From: an uncultured Flavobacteriales bacterium
GTDB taxonomy: Bacteria; Bacteroidota; Bacteroidia; Flavobacteriales; Crocinitomicaceae
DNA length: 64,000 nt
Direction: 5' to 3'
NCBI GenBank assembly: GCA_946480085.1
Contig: CAMLHZ010000006.1
Span: 62,001 to 126,000 of the forward strand
Shown: positions 25,121 to 33,087 of the stretch, piece after piece
Layout: each line of letters opens with the position of its first letter
Numbering within the stretch: the stretch's first letter is position 1
Notes under the pieces: generated by a model
Told to the model about the DNA's origin: nothing
The model's input: only the letters and a program-made list of their open reading frames with translations
Database searches by the model: none
Position numbers and translations under genes: made by a program

Positions 25121-26218
25121 ATGCATATCGCTTCCCTTACTTTGGTAAACTTTAGAAATCATGCCGATCGCAAGTTCGAGTTTGATAAAGGAGTGAATTG
25201 CATAGTAGGAGCAAATGGAATAGGAAAGACCAATGTTTTGGATGCCATTTACTATTTGAGCATGTGCAGATCTTATCTGAATTCAATTGACCGCCAAAAC
25301 ATCCGTTTTAACGAACAGTTTTTTGTGATCCAGGGAAATTGGGTGAAAAACGAAAGCGATTTTGTGATTCATTGCGGCGTTAAACTCGGTCACAAAAAGA
25401 GTTTCAAAAAAAACAAGAAGGAATATACGAGAATGGCAGATCATATTGGTCAATTTCCTGTTGTAATGATTTCTCCGTACGACGTTGATCTAATCAAAGA
25501 GGGGTCTGAAATTCGCCGAAAGTGGATTGATGGAATTATCTCGCAATTCGACGCTGCCTTTCTGTCTACCTTACAACGCTACAATAAAGTGCTGGATCAA
25601 AGGAATGCATTACTGAAACTTCAGTTCGAAAATGGATTGTTTCAGCGTGAGCCTTTAGAGATTTGGGATGAACAGTTGGTGCGATACGCGGAAGAAATTC
25701 ACCAAAAACGCAGCGATTTTATTCAGGAATTTATTCCATTGTTTCAACAGTTTTATTCTGTTCTTTCAGGGAATAGAGAAGACGTTGTTCTGGAATATGA
25801 ATCGCAATTGAAAGATGCAAAACTGATTGATTTATTGGCAAACGCATACCCACGCGATTCTCGTTCAACACATACATCTGTTGGTGTGCATAAAGACGAT
25901 TTTAGTTTTCTTTTAAACGGACAGCCTGTAAAGAAATTTGGTTCGCAAGGACAACAAAAGTGTTTTCTGATTGCACTGAAATTGGCACAATTCGCTTGGT
26001 TGAAAGACCGATTGAGTCAAACGCCAGTTTTGCTTTTGGACGATATTTTCGATAAATTAGACAATGAACGTGTAGCCCAACTGATGCGAATGGTTTCAGA
26101 TAATTTATTCAATCAGGTGGTTGTTACCGATACAGATGAAGATCGAGTGAAGCGCATTTTTGCTTCAATTGATGTCAATCCCAATATTATCAGTTATGAG
26201 CGAGAAGAAACCATTTAA
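25121..26218 (+). CDS. recF: DNA replication and repair protein RecF
   Basis: A 365-residue SMC-like ATPase that loads RecA at gaps in single-stranded DNA with RecO and RecR. Walker A GANGIGKTN (residues 30-38), the ABC signature region FGSQGQQKC (about 270), Walker B LLLDDIFDKLD (about 300) and the C-terminal VVTDTDEDRVKRIF all fit. Length matches the family. The DUF721 gene starts inside its 3' end (23-nt overlap), a conserved arrangement next to recF in many bacteria. An imperfect -7 box (TAACTTTA) ends only 4 nt from the ATG, so the leader would be very short if used. Confidence 0.96.
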   Translation: MHIASLTLVNFRNHADRKFEFDKGVNCIVGANGIGKTNVLDAIYYLSMCRSYLNSIDRQNIRFNEQFFVIQGNWVKNESDFVIHCGVKLGHKKSFKKNKKEYTRMADHIGQFPVVMISPYDVDLIKEGSEIRRKWIDGIISQFDAAFLSTLQRYNKVLDQRNALLKLQFENGLFQREPLEIWDEQLVRYAEEIHQKRSDFIQEFIPLFQQFYSVLSGNREDVVLEYESQLKDAKLIDLLANAYPRDSRSTHTSVGVHKDDFSFLLNGQPVKKFGSQGQQKCFLIALKLAQFAWLKDRLSQTPVLLLDDIFDKLDNERVAQLMRMVSDNLFNQVVVTDTDEDRVKRIFASIDVNPNIISYEREETI

Positions 26219-26516
26219 CGATAGAATGCGCTCTGGTGAATCGGCGCCACTGAAAGACGTTTTCGATAGAATCCTCAAAGCATATCAGTGGGATAAGAAA
26301 TACAATGAATTGGAAGTTCTTGGTCAATGGGAAGAAATGATGGGAAAAGCGGTTGCAATGCGTACCACCAAACTCCACATTGAAAACAGAGTCTTGTTTG
26401 TTGAATTGAATTCCTCCGTAATGCGTGAAGAATTGCAATATGGAAAAGAAGTAATTATCCAACGCGTTAATCAAACGGCAGGACAAAAAATCATAGATGA
26501 CGTCTTCTTTAGATAA
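26196..26516 (+). CDS. DUF721 (DciA-like) protein
   Basis: A 106-residue cytoplasmic protein, start chosen at MSEKKPFNDRMRSG. The DUF721 core is seen: LKDVFDRILKAYQWDKKY, then LGQWEEMMGKAVAMRTT, then LFVELNSSVMREELQYGK. The family includes DciA, a loader of the replicative helicase DnaB, in bacteria lacking DnaC/DnaI; the short Bacteroidota forms correspond to the KH-like domain. The 23-nt overlap with recF implies coupled expression of two replication-linked proteins. Confidence 0.87.
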   Translation: MSEKKPFNDRMRSGESAPLKDVFDRILKAYQWDKKYNELEVLGQWEEMMGKAVAMRTTKLHIENRVLFVELNSSVMREELQYGKEVIIQRVNQTAGQKIIDDVFFR

Positions 26517-26662
26517 ATCAAAAAGCAAAAGTTAAAAGAAGGATAAATGATACAATTATCGAGGTCAGAAAATGTCTTGATAATTCACTCATTACGAATT
26601 AAAACTTTTAACACGAAATGGTTTTTTACCTTTTCCCTTTTGATTTTTGACTTTTAACCTAC
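26517..26662. repeat. AAAAGTTAAAAG-type inverted word pair between DUF721 gene and panB
   Basis: A left arm rich in AAAAAGCAAAAGTTAAAAG (about 26518-26540) and a right arm TTTTGATTTTTGACTTTTAA (26638-26657) are rough inverted copies. The right arm runs into the panB promoter. Confidence 0.5.
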
Positions 26663-26667
26663 CTTTG
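26660..26667 (+). promoter_or_regulatory. Promoter -7 box for panB
   Basis: TACCTTTG matches TAnnTTTG exactly, ending 18 nt before the ATG at 26686. A TTTG at 26639-26642 is 17 nt upstream, slightly short of the usual spacing. An in-frame TTG at 26647 lies upstream of this box and is not a plausible start. Confidence 0.6.
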
Positions 26668-26685
26668 TCTCTTAAAACAATTAGT

Positions 26686-27501
26686 ATGTCTGTTCACAAA
26701 AATGTAAAACGCGTAACAACCAATGTTTTACAAGAAATGAAGAACCGTGGAGAGAAAATCTCCATGCTAACTGGCTACGATTTTTCTATGGCTCGCATCA
26801 TTGATGAAGCAGGAATAGATATCATTTTAGTTGGTGATTCTGCGTCAAATGTGATGGCAGGACATGAAACCACACTTCCAATTACCCTGGACCAAATGAT
26901 CTATCACGCATCATCAGTAGTTAGAGCTGTTGAACGTGCTTTGATTGTTGTAGACATGCCATTTGGTTCTTATCAAGGAAATTCTAAAGAAGCATTGAAT
27001 ACTGCCATTCGAATTATGAAGGAAAGTGGTGGACATGCCGTGAAATTAGAAGGTGGAAACGAAATCATCGAATCGGTTAAACGTATTTTGACCGCTGGAA
27101 TTCCGGTAATGGGACATTTAGGTTTAACACCACAATCCATTTATAAGTTTGGGACCTACGTTGTTCGTGCAAAGGAAGAAGAAGAGGCTGCGCGCTTGAT
27201 CGAAGATGCTATTGCATTGGAGGAGGCTGGGTGTTTTGCGATTGTTTTGGAGAAAATTCCTGCAAAATTAGCTACTCAGGTTGCGGCAAAAGTTTCTATT
27301 CCTATCATCGGAATTGGTGCTGGAAACGGCGTTGACGGACAAGTGTTAGTTGTTCACGATATGCTAGGAATCAACAATGAATTTCAACCGCGTTTCCTTA
27401 GAAAATATGCGAATCTGTACGAACAAATGATCGAGGCGTTTAAGGAATATCACAAAGACGTGAAGTCGGGAGATTTCCCTAATCAAAACGAGCAGTACTA
27501 A
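26686..27501 (+). CDS. panB: 3-methyl-2-oxobutanoate hydroxymethyltransferase (pantothenate synthesis)
   Basis: A 271-residue TIM-barrel enzyme that transfers a hydroxymethyl group from methylene-tetrahydrofolate to ketoisovalerate, giving ketopantoate for pantothenate and CoA. Seen: [35 protein letters not shown] (metal-binding Asp in VGDS), [24 protein letters not shown] and [20 protein letters not shown]. Length is typical. The stop is followed directly by the pseudouridine synthase ATG. Confidence 0.96.
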   Translation: MSVHKNVKRVTTNVLQEMKNRGEKISMLTGYDFSMARIIDEAGIDIILVGDSASNVMAGHETTLPITLDQMIYHASSVVRAVERALIVVDMPFGSYQGNSKEALNTAIRIMKESGGHAVKLEGGNEIIESVKRILTAGIPVMGHLGLTPQSIYKFGTYVVRAKEEEEAARLIEDAIALEEAGCFAIVLEKIPAKLATQVAAKVSIPIIGIGAGNGVDGQVLVVHDMLGINNEFQPRFLRKYANLYEQMIEAFKEYHKDVKSGDFPNQNEQY

Positions 27502-28200
27502 ATGTCAGATGCTCCGTTTTCAGTTTTGTTTGAAGACAATCACCTGGTGGTTGTAAATAAACGCGCTGGTGTAAATGTTCAAGGCGATATTTCGGGTGAT
27601 GTTCCGTTAGTTGAACTTGTTCGCGAATATATCAAAGAGAAATACCAGAAACCTGGAAATGTGTTTTGTGGTTTGGTTCACCGCTTAGATCGACCGGTTA
27701 GTGGAGCAATGGTTTTTGCCCGAACCAGTAAGGCACTTGAACGCATGAACAAACAGTTTGCTGAAAAACATCCGGATAAAGTGTATTGGGCGATCGTAAT
27801 GAATCCACCAAAGAATCCCGAAGGAACACTGATTCATCACCTGGAAAGAAACACAAAGCAGAATAAAACTTACGCTTACGATAAACCCAGAAAGGAATCA
27901 AAAGAAGCACGCTTGCATTATAAAATGATTGCAACTTCAGATCGGTATACTTTGCTTGAGGTGAAATTGGAAACAGGTCGACACCACCAAATCAGAGCAC
28001 AACTGGCAACTATGGGTTGCGTCATCAAAGGTGATTTGAAATACGGTGCACCTCGTTCAAATAAAGACGGTTCCATTTCGTTGCATTCTCGTCGATTGAC
28101 TTTTGTTCATCCTACCAGAACCGACGAAAATGTTACGGTTGTTGCACAAGTTCCTCAAAATGATGAGCTTTGGCGTTTTTTTGAATCGAAATTTGCTTAA
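27502..28200 (+). CDS. RluA-family RNA pseudouridine synthase
   Basis: A 232-residue enzyme that isomerises uridine to pseudouridine in rRNA or tRNA. The catalytic motif is GLVHRLDRPVSG with Asp63; LETGRHHQIRAQL and LHSRRL further on are family motifs. There is no S4 RNA-binding domain at the N-terminus, as in RluA/TruC-type short members, so the target site cannot be inferred. It abuts panB with no gap, so the two are co-transcribed. The next gene starts 4 nt after the stop. Confidence 0.93.
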   Translation: MSDAPFSVLFEDNHLVVVNKRAGVNVQGDISGDVPLVELVREYIKEKYQKPGNVFCGLVHRLDRPVSGAMVFARTSKALERMNKQFAEKHPDKVYWAIVMNPPKNPEGTLIHHLERNTKQNKTYAYDKPRKESKEARLHYKMIATSDRYTLLEVKLETGRHHQIRAQLATMGCVIKGDLKYGAPRSNKDGSISLHSRRLTFVHPTRTDENVTVVAQVPQNDELWRFFESKFA

Positions 28201-28204
28201 TAGA

Positions 28205-30406
28205 ATGAGAAGCCTTCTTTGTTTATTCCTTGTACTTTTTACCTTTTTTTCATTCGCTCAGGAAACACCCTTTCATTACTATAATTCAGTAGGAAAATAC
28301 AACGAGTCGATTAAATGCTTAGCGCAAGACGATAATGGTAGGTTGTTGTTGGGAACACAGAACGGATTGATCATTTATAGCGGATATTCCACTAAAAAAG
28401 CAGTAATAACCGGAGCAACAAACAAAGAGATTACTTCCATTTTTGTTGGAAAGAAGAGCATTTATGTTTTGAATGTACATGGTGTTCCTATGAAATTGGT
28501 CAAGGATAGCCTGAAAGCTTTTACTTCCTCAGGTTTAAAGTCAGAAGTTAGATTTATTGAGCAGCAAGACAATTTCATTTTCTTCTATACGAAGAAAGAC
28601 GTTTTGAAGTTCAATGAAAAAACGAGAAAGCTGATTTCTACAGAATCGTATTTATATGCCGAAGAAGGAAATGTGAGCGCTCAATATTTTGGATCGAATA
28701 AGGCTGAGCCGTATCACATTACTTCTCAAAACGAATTGATTCTTACCAAAGAGCAAGAAGCGAGGACCATTCCGTCAAATAACAACGGAATTTATTTTGG
28801 AATTGGAGTCGAGAATCACATTGTTTTAGCTTCTAACAGAACAATGAAAGGAACACTTTTGGCTTACGGACAGGGGCAATTCAAGCGACTGAATTATCCC
28901 GCGAAAGTAGGAAGTGTGCACGTAAATTCCATTCGCCTGATTCATGGTCAATTGATGATTTTTACTGACAACGGTTGTGTATACTTCAATAAAGGAATTC
29001 GTAAAACGGCTTCGCTTTGGTTTCATGGCGTTGCTTGTAATGATGGTTTGGTAGATAAAGCTGGAAATTTGTGGATCTCTACAAAATCGAAAGGATTGAT
29101 TCTGGTTCCAAGAGGAAAACACAAGAAATTGCTTTCAGAATCGGTGAGCTCAGTGCTTATTCAAAACAAGAACATTTTTGTTGGAAACAATACAGCTTCG
29201 ATCTTAAAATTGGACAGAGCTGGCAATGTGAAACAACGCATCAGTAATGAGGCTTTGACGGATAATGTGACTTACATTGGTTACGACGCTCAGTTCAATG
29301 CATATTTCGTTCAAAACGGATTGATTTCTGGGGAAGATTTTATCTCCTTGGGAATGCGCGTTCACGGACAGTATAGAACTTCAAACGGAAATTTGTATCT
29401 GGCAACGTCAAAAGGATTGTTCAGTTATCCAAATTCTCCGTTAAATCAGTTTGTAAAGAATTTGAAGAAACCCAATTTTGGAACAGTACTGATCGAAGAT
29501 GAATGTTACCTTTTGGAGGCAAATACTGCGGGAGACGAATTTCTTTGTGCTACCGCGAATGGGCTCTTTTCAATGAAAAATGATGTGCTTTCTGAAGTGA
29601 AACGAAACGGGAGATCCATCAACATTATCAGTGCAACGTGGTTTGAAAAATCATGGTATGCGATTGCCACAAATAACTGTATTTATCAGATTGAGAATGG
29701 AAAGGTAACCGAAGTTAGGTCTTTGACAACAACAGGAGTTGCCAATCCAACAAAAATTTTGGGTGGTAAAAATCATTTGTATTTGCTGACGGAAAGTGGT
29801 TTGTATCGAACTACAGGAATGAAAGTTCCGTTTGAGTCGTTCCGCGATATCATGGGGTTTGACGGATTGTACATCCGTGATTTTGCTGTAAACGATGATG
29901 AGGTTTATTTGGCCACACAAACCGGTTTGTTTACTTACTTATGGAAAGATGTAGAACCTCAATTGGCTCAGTTTGTTTCAGGTAAACCTTACAGTAACAA
30001 CAAGAAAGAAACAGCGAAACAACGTTTCCTTTCCGGAAGTTTATATGTTCCAATTGAATGTATTGATCTGAGTGGAAATCACAATTTTCATTTACAATAC
30101 CGCTTGATCAATGGCGGAGTAAAAGGAACCTGGGTAGAAGTAATGCCTGAAGTTCAAAATCTGGCACTTTCTAATTTGGCTTATGGAAGTTATGTTCTCG
30201 AGATTCGAATGATCGATCCTATTTCCGGACTTTCAACAGAAATTCAACGCAAGAGATTTGACGTTCCACAAGAATGGTGGCAGTTGCGCATGCTTTGGAT
30301 TGGAGTAGGAGTGGCGCTTGTGCTTTCAGTTCAATGGATGATGAAGAAATTGAGAAAAGATCAAACTCCGAAGAAGAAAAAATCCAAGGTTACTCAACCC
30401 ATTTAA
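28205..30406 (+). CDS. Membrane-anchored beta-propeller sensor protein without kinase domain
   Basis: A 733-residue protein with a signal peptide (residues 1-18, MRSLLCLFLVLFTFFSFAQ) and many propeller-blade repeats of the two-component regulator-propeller kind (IKCLAQDDNGRLLLGTQNGL; GLVDKAGNLWISTKSKGL; LYLATSKGLFSY; VYLATQTGLFTY). A Y_Y_Y-like beta domain follows (about 620-680), then one membrane helix (MLWIGVGVALVLSVQWMM), ending in a short basic tail KKLRKDQTPKKKKSKV. Hybrid sensors with this layout normally continue into a histidine kinase or HTH; here only about 20 cytoplasmic residues remain. I chose the ATG at 28205, 4 nt after the upstream stop. It overlaps the convergent SUMF-like gene by 17 nt. 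Confidence 0.85.
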   Translation: MRSLLCLFLVLFTFFSFAQETPFHYYNSVGKYNESIKCLAQDDNGRLLLGTQNGLIIYSGYSTKKAVITGATNKEITSIFVGKKSIYVLNVHGVPMKLVKDSLKAFTSSGLKSEVRFIEQQDNFIFFYTKKDVLKFNEKTRKLISTESYLYAEEGNVSAQYFGSNKAEPYHITSQNELILTKEQEARTIPSNNNGIYFGIGVENHIVLASNRTMKGTLLAYGQGQFKRLNYPAKVGSVHVNSIRLIHGQLMIFTDNGCVYFNKGIRKTASLWFHGVACNDGLVDKAGNLWISTKSKGLILVPRGKHKKLLSESVSSVLIQNKNIFVGNNTASILKLDRAGNVKQRISNEALTDNVTYIGYDAQFNAYFVQNGLISGEDFISLGMRVHGQYRTSNGNLYLATSKGLFSYPNSPLNQFVKNLKKPNFGTVLIEDECYLLEANTAGDEFLCATANGLFSMKNDVLSEVKRNGRSINIISATWFEKSWYAIATNNCIYQIENGKVTEVRSLTTTGVANPTKILGGKNHLYLLTESGLYRTTGMKVPFESFRDIMGFDGLYIRDFAVNDDEVYLATQTGLFTYLWKDVEPQLAQFVSGKPYSNNKKETAKQRFLSGSLYVPIECIDLSGNHNFHLQYRLINGGVKGTWVEVMPEVQNLALSNLAYGSYVLEIRMIDPISGLSTEIQRKRFDVPQEWWQLRMLWIGVGVALVLSVQWMMKKLRKDQTPKKKKSKVTQPI

Positions 30407-31256
30407 ACGCACATCTGAATCCAACACCTGGGTGTGCCTTCTTATTTTCAAAGCTTTGCGAATCGGTGATGTTAGTGGTGTACCCCATCCAATTCTCTCC
30501 GTAAACTACTTCTCCACCAGCGAGCCATTCACTGGTATTTGTCCAAAAATGATATACAAATTTACCTTTAGTTCTTGCCGGACCATATGTTACCTCCGCT
30601 GGTGTTGTTCGATTTGATGAAACAGAAGTAGTCAAAGCATTGCGTTTCTTTTTCGATTGCTCTTCCAAAAAGTACTTGATATAACCTTCGGCTTTGTAGT
30701 ACACGTAACTATCAGGAAGATAATAATCAGGAAAACGATTGATTGTTGGATTTGACTTTAGACCCAATACTTTACCTTTTCTATATCGGTCAATAGTAAT
30801 AAGCGAATCAGGATCTTTAACAGCCACACGCTCCCATGTAACTTCACCTTTCTTTATCAGGAAATAAGCAAAAACCATATCACTTCTCCATTCACAGAAT
30901 TTTTCAGCTTGTTCATAGGAGACACAAACTACCGGATAATTGCGAAAAGCCGGATGTCTCAGGTAATGATCTGCATTTGAATGATAAATGGAATCTTGTT
31001 TTAGCCAGAGCGTGGTGTCTGGTAGTTGACTTGTATATTCCTTACTTTCTTTTCCGTATACTCTGCTGAGCCAATACAGGTACTCCAACCACGCGAAGTT
31101 CGTTACTTCCGTTTGATCGATTCCTGTTTTTTCATCCAGAAATACAATTCCGGGAACATGCAGTCCGGAATGCCAAACTTTTTCCTTTTTAGTAAAGGAA
31201 CTACACAGAAAACCTATGAAAATGGATAGACTTAGAACAAAAAGTAAAATTCGCAT
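30390..31256 (-). CDS. SUMF1/formylglycine-generating-enzyme-like lipoprotein or exported protein
   Basis: A 288-residue protein starting MRILLFVLSLSIFIGFLCSS, a signal sequence with a possible lipobox Cys. The fold signature of the FGE-sulfatase superfamily is present: VPGIVFLDEKTGIDQTEVTNF near the start, YPVVCVSYEQAEKFCEWRS in the middle and HPGVGFRCAFKW at the end. I do not see the paired active-site cysteines of true formylglycine-generating enzymes, so it is probably a structural member, as are the gliding proteins GldJ and GldK. It overlaps the 3' end of the convergent propeller gene by 17 nt. The chosen start drops eight unlikely N-terminal codons. Confidence 0.82.
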   Translation of the reverse strand: MRILLFVLSLSIFIGFLCSSFTKKEKVWHSGLHVPGIVFLDEKTGIDQTEVTNFAWLEYLYWLSRVYGKESKEYTSQLPDTTLWLKQDSIYHSNADHYLRHPAFRNYPVVCVSYEQAEKFCEWRSDMVFAYFLIKKGEVTWERVAVKDPDSLITIDRYRKGKVLGLKSNPTINRFPDYYLPDSYVYYKAEGYIKYFLEEQSKKKRNALTTSVSSNRTTPAEVTYGPARTKGKFVYHFWTNTSEWLAGGEVVYGENWMGYTTNITDSQSFENKKAHPGVGFRCAFKWVE

Positions 31257-31328
31257 ATTTCGATAAGCCAGAATTGCCATTTTGTTACGTTCAGATTATT
31301 ATATTCGTATTATCAAACTTACACTTTT

Positions 31329-31925
31329 ATGGAACCCTTAATTTACTACAGACAAAAGAAATTATTGATTATTCAAGCTGTAATGCTTGTTATTGCTCTT
31401 GGCGCTGGTATTTGGCTGGTAGGATTTTTTCGACCACATAACTACGTTGCACAATACAGTTTTATAGGACTTGGCGCATTCATATTACTGCTTTGTGTTT
31501 TCGGAGCATATAACTTAATGAATGGTATTACTGGCCCGAAGGAAGTTCTTATTGTTGATGAAACCGGAATTATTGATCGTTCTACCAATCACGGTGTTCC
31601 CCTAATTAAATGGGAAGATGTAAAAGGAATTCGTGAGGAAATGGTGACCATTCACAAGTTTGTTCGTATTGATGTTGCTAAAACGGACGAATACATCAAA
31701 CAAGGTCGAAATGCAATGAAGCGTAAAATGCTGAAGAACAACATGAAAATGTATGGAAGTCCGTTTGTTATCAGTGCACGAATTCTTGGACAAAAACATG
31801 ATAATTTGCTAGAGTTGATTCGATTTGCTTATCAAGAGCAGAAGGAAAAGAATGCTCCGAAAACGGAAGAGAAAGCTCCGCAAACAACACCATCAGCAGA
31901 TCCATCTTCATTAACGGATTTCTGA
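31329..31925 (+). CDS. Two-TM protein with PH-like domain (STM3941-like)
   Basis: A 198-residue inner-membrane protein. Two membrane helices (about 12-33 and 43-65) are followed by a cytoplasmic PH-like beta domain (VLIVDETGIIDRSTNHGVPLIKWEDVKGI) and an amphipathic helix (LLELIRFAYQEQKEK), then a Pro/Thr-rich tail. The arrangement fits the STM3941-type family of unknown function. A variant -7 box (TATATTCG, 31300-31307) lies 21 nt upstream. The AGGATTTGCAATCCTGCC repeat starts 14 nt after its stop. Confidence 0.7.
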   Translation: MEPLIYYRQKKLLIIQAVMLVIALGAGIWLVGFFRPHNYVAQYSFIGLGAFILLLCVFGAYNLMNGITGPKEVLIVDETGIIDRSTNHGVPLIKWEDVKGIREEMVTIHKFVRIDVAKTDEYIKQGRNAMKRKMLKNNMKMYGSPFVISARILGQKHDNLLELIRFAYQEQKEKNAPKTEEKAPQTTPSADPSSLTDF

Positions 31926-31939
31926 TTCCATAGCATCGT

Positions 31940-31957
31940 AGGATTTGCAATCCTGCC
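31940..31957. repeat. AGGATTTGCAATCCTGCC palindromic element (family D), copy 1
   Basis: AGGATT and AATCCT flank a TTGC-like centre. The same 17 bases occur at 53103-53119. Here its TTTG forms the -33 box of the next promoter. Confidence 0.8.
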
Positions 31958-31975
31958 GTTTTACATCTACTTTTG
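31944..31975 (+). promoter_or_regulatory. Consensus promoter for the DUF1569-methyltransferase operon
   Basis: TTTG (31944-31947), 20-nt spacer, TACTTTTG (31968-31975) is a full match to the Bacteroidota consensus. The start would be near 31982, 15 nt before the ATG at 31997. The -33 box is inside the family D repeat. Confidence 0.75.
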
Positions 31976-31996
31976 ACTTCTCAAAAACCAGGAATT

Positions 31997-32446
31997 ATGG
32001 AAAGTTTATTTTCAGAAGAAACATTGAACAAAAGTATCGGGCGATTGAATTCGTTGACTACTGAAAATACACGTTTGTGGGGTAAAATGGATGTTGCACA
32101 AATGCTGGCGCATTGTAATGAAACAATGGAAGTGGCTCGCGGAAATAAACACATCAAAAGAGGATTTTTGAGCTACATGTTAGGACCGCTTTTCAAAAAG
32201 GATTTCTACAACGACAATCCAGTGCGTAAGAATTCCCCAACGCATCCAACTTTCTTGATGGTGAGTCAATTTGATCTTGATGCTGAACGCAATAAATTGA
32301 TTGAACATTTGACAGAATTTCATAAAGGTGGCGAAGCAAAATGTACTGATGCCCCTCATGGGTTCTTTGGAAAAGTAACTAAAGCACAATGGGGAATTGG
32401 AATGTACAAACACTTAGATCACCATTTACAACAATTTAGCGCTTAA
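31997..32446 (+). CDS. DUF1569 (DinB-like fold) protein
   Basis: A 149-residue cytoplasmic protein starting at MESLFSEETLNKSIGRL. The DUF1569 pattern is visible: RLWGKMDVAQMLAHCNETMEV near residue 30 and GIGMYKHLDHHLQQF near the end. The histidines at MLAHC and YKHLDHH are in the positions that bind metal in DinB/YfiT-type four-helix bundles. Catalysis is unknown for the family. The in-frame TTG at 31973 lies inside the promoter, so I rejected it. The stop overlaps the methyltransferase start (TAATG). Confidence 0.85.
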   Translation: MESLFSEETLNKSIGRLNSLTTENTRLWGKMDVAQMLAHCNETMEVARGNKHIKRGFLSYMLGPLFKKDFYNDNPVRKNSPTHPTFLMVSQFDLDAERNKLIEHLTEFHKGGEAKCTDAPHGFFGKVTKAQWGIGMYKHLDHHLQQFSA

Positions 32447-33087
32447 TGGAATTTATTTCTGAGGAACTCGACAATTACTGTTGCCTCCATACAACTGCCG
32501 AAAACGAACTTTTGGCAAAACTGAATCGTGAAACTCACGTGAAGATCCTGCAACCCCGTATGCTTAGTGGACATTTTCAAGGACGTTTGTTAAGTTTGAT
32601 TTCAAAGTTAATGTCACCAAAACGTATTCTGGAGATAGGAACGTACACCGGTTATAGCGCTTTGTGCATGGCTGAAGGTTTGGCTGAAGATGGAAAGATC
32701 ATTACCATCGATGTGAATGCACAATTGGAGAGTTTTGTTCGACCATTTTTTGAGAAAAGTGAATTTTCCTCAAAGATTGATTATCGAATTGCAGATGCAA
32801 TGCAATTGATTCCAGAACTAAATGAAGAGTTTGATCTTGTTTTCATCGATGCCGATAAACGCAATTACCCTAATTATTATGACCTCGTTATTGACAAGGT
32901 GAGAAAAGGTGGAATTATTCTTAGTGACAATGTACTGTGGTCTGGAAAAGTAACCCAAACGGAAGGTAAAATCGATAAGGATACAGAAATTCTGAAAGCA
33001 TTTAATGATATGATTCACGATGATCCGCGAGTGGAAAATATTCTACTTCCTATTCGTGATGGAATTATGGTCGCAAGGAGAGTTTAG
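32446..33087 (+). CDS. Class I SAM-dependent O-methyltransferase (caffeoyl-CoA OMT-like)
   Basis: A 213-residue cytoplasmic methyltransferase of the Methyltransf_3 family. The SAM-binding loop is EIGTYTGYSALCMAEGL (about 64-80), the acidic residue for ribose is in TIDVN, and the metal-binding Asp pair is in FIDADKRNYPNY and LSDNVLWSGKV. The natural substrate, possibly a catechol or a small metabolite, is unknown. It starts in the stop of the DUF1569 gene (1-nt overlap), and its last 23 nt overlap the convergent kinase gene. Confidence 0.92.
   Translation: MEFISEELDNYCCLHTTAENELLAKLNRETHVKILQPRMLSGHFQGRLLSLISKLMSPKRILEIGTYTGYSALCMAEGLAEDGKIITIDVNAQLESFVRPFFEKSEFSSKIDYRIADAMQLIPELNEEFDLVFIDADKRNYPNYYDLVIDKVRKGGIILSDNVLWSGKVTQTEGKIDKDTEILKAFNDMIHDDPRVENILLPIRDGIMVARRV

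Noticed and set aside
26641..26649. TTTG at 26646 as the -33 box of panB
   Set aside because: It is only 10 nt from the -7 box, too close for this promoter type.
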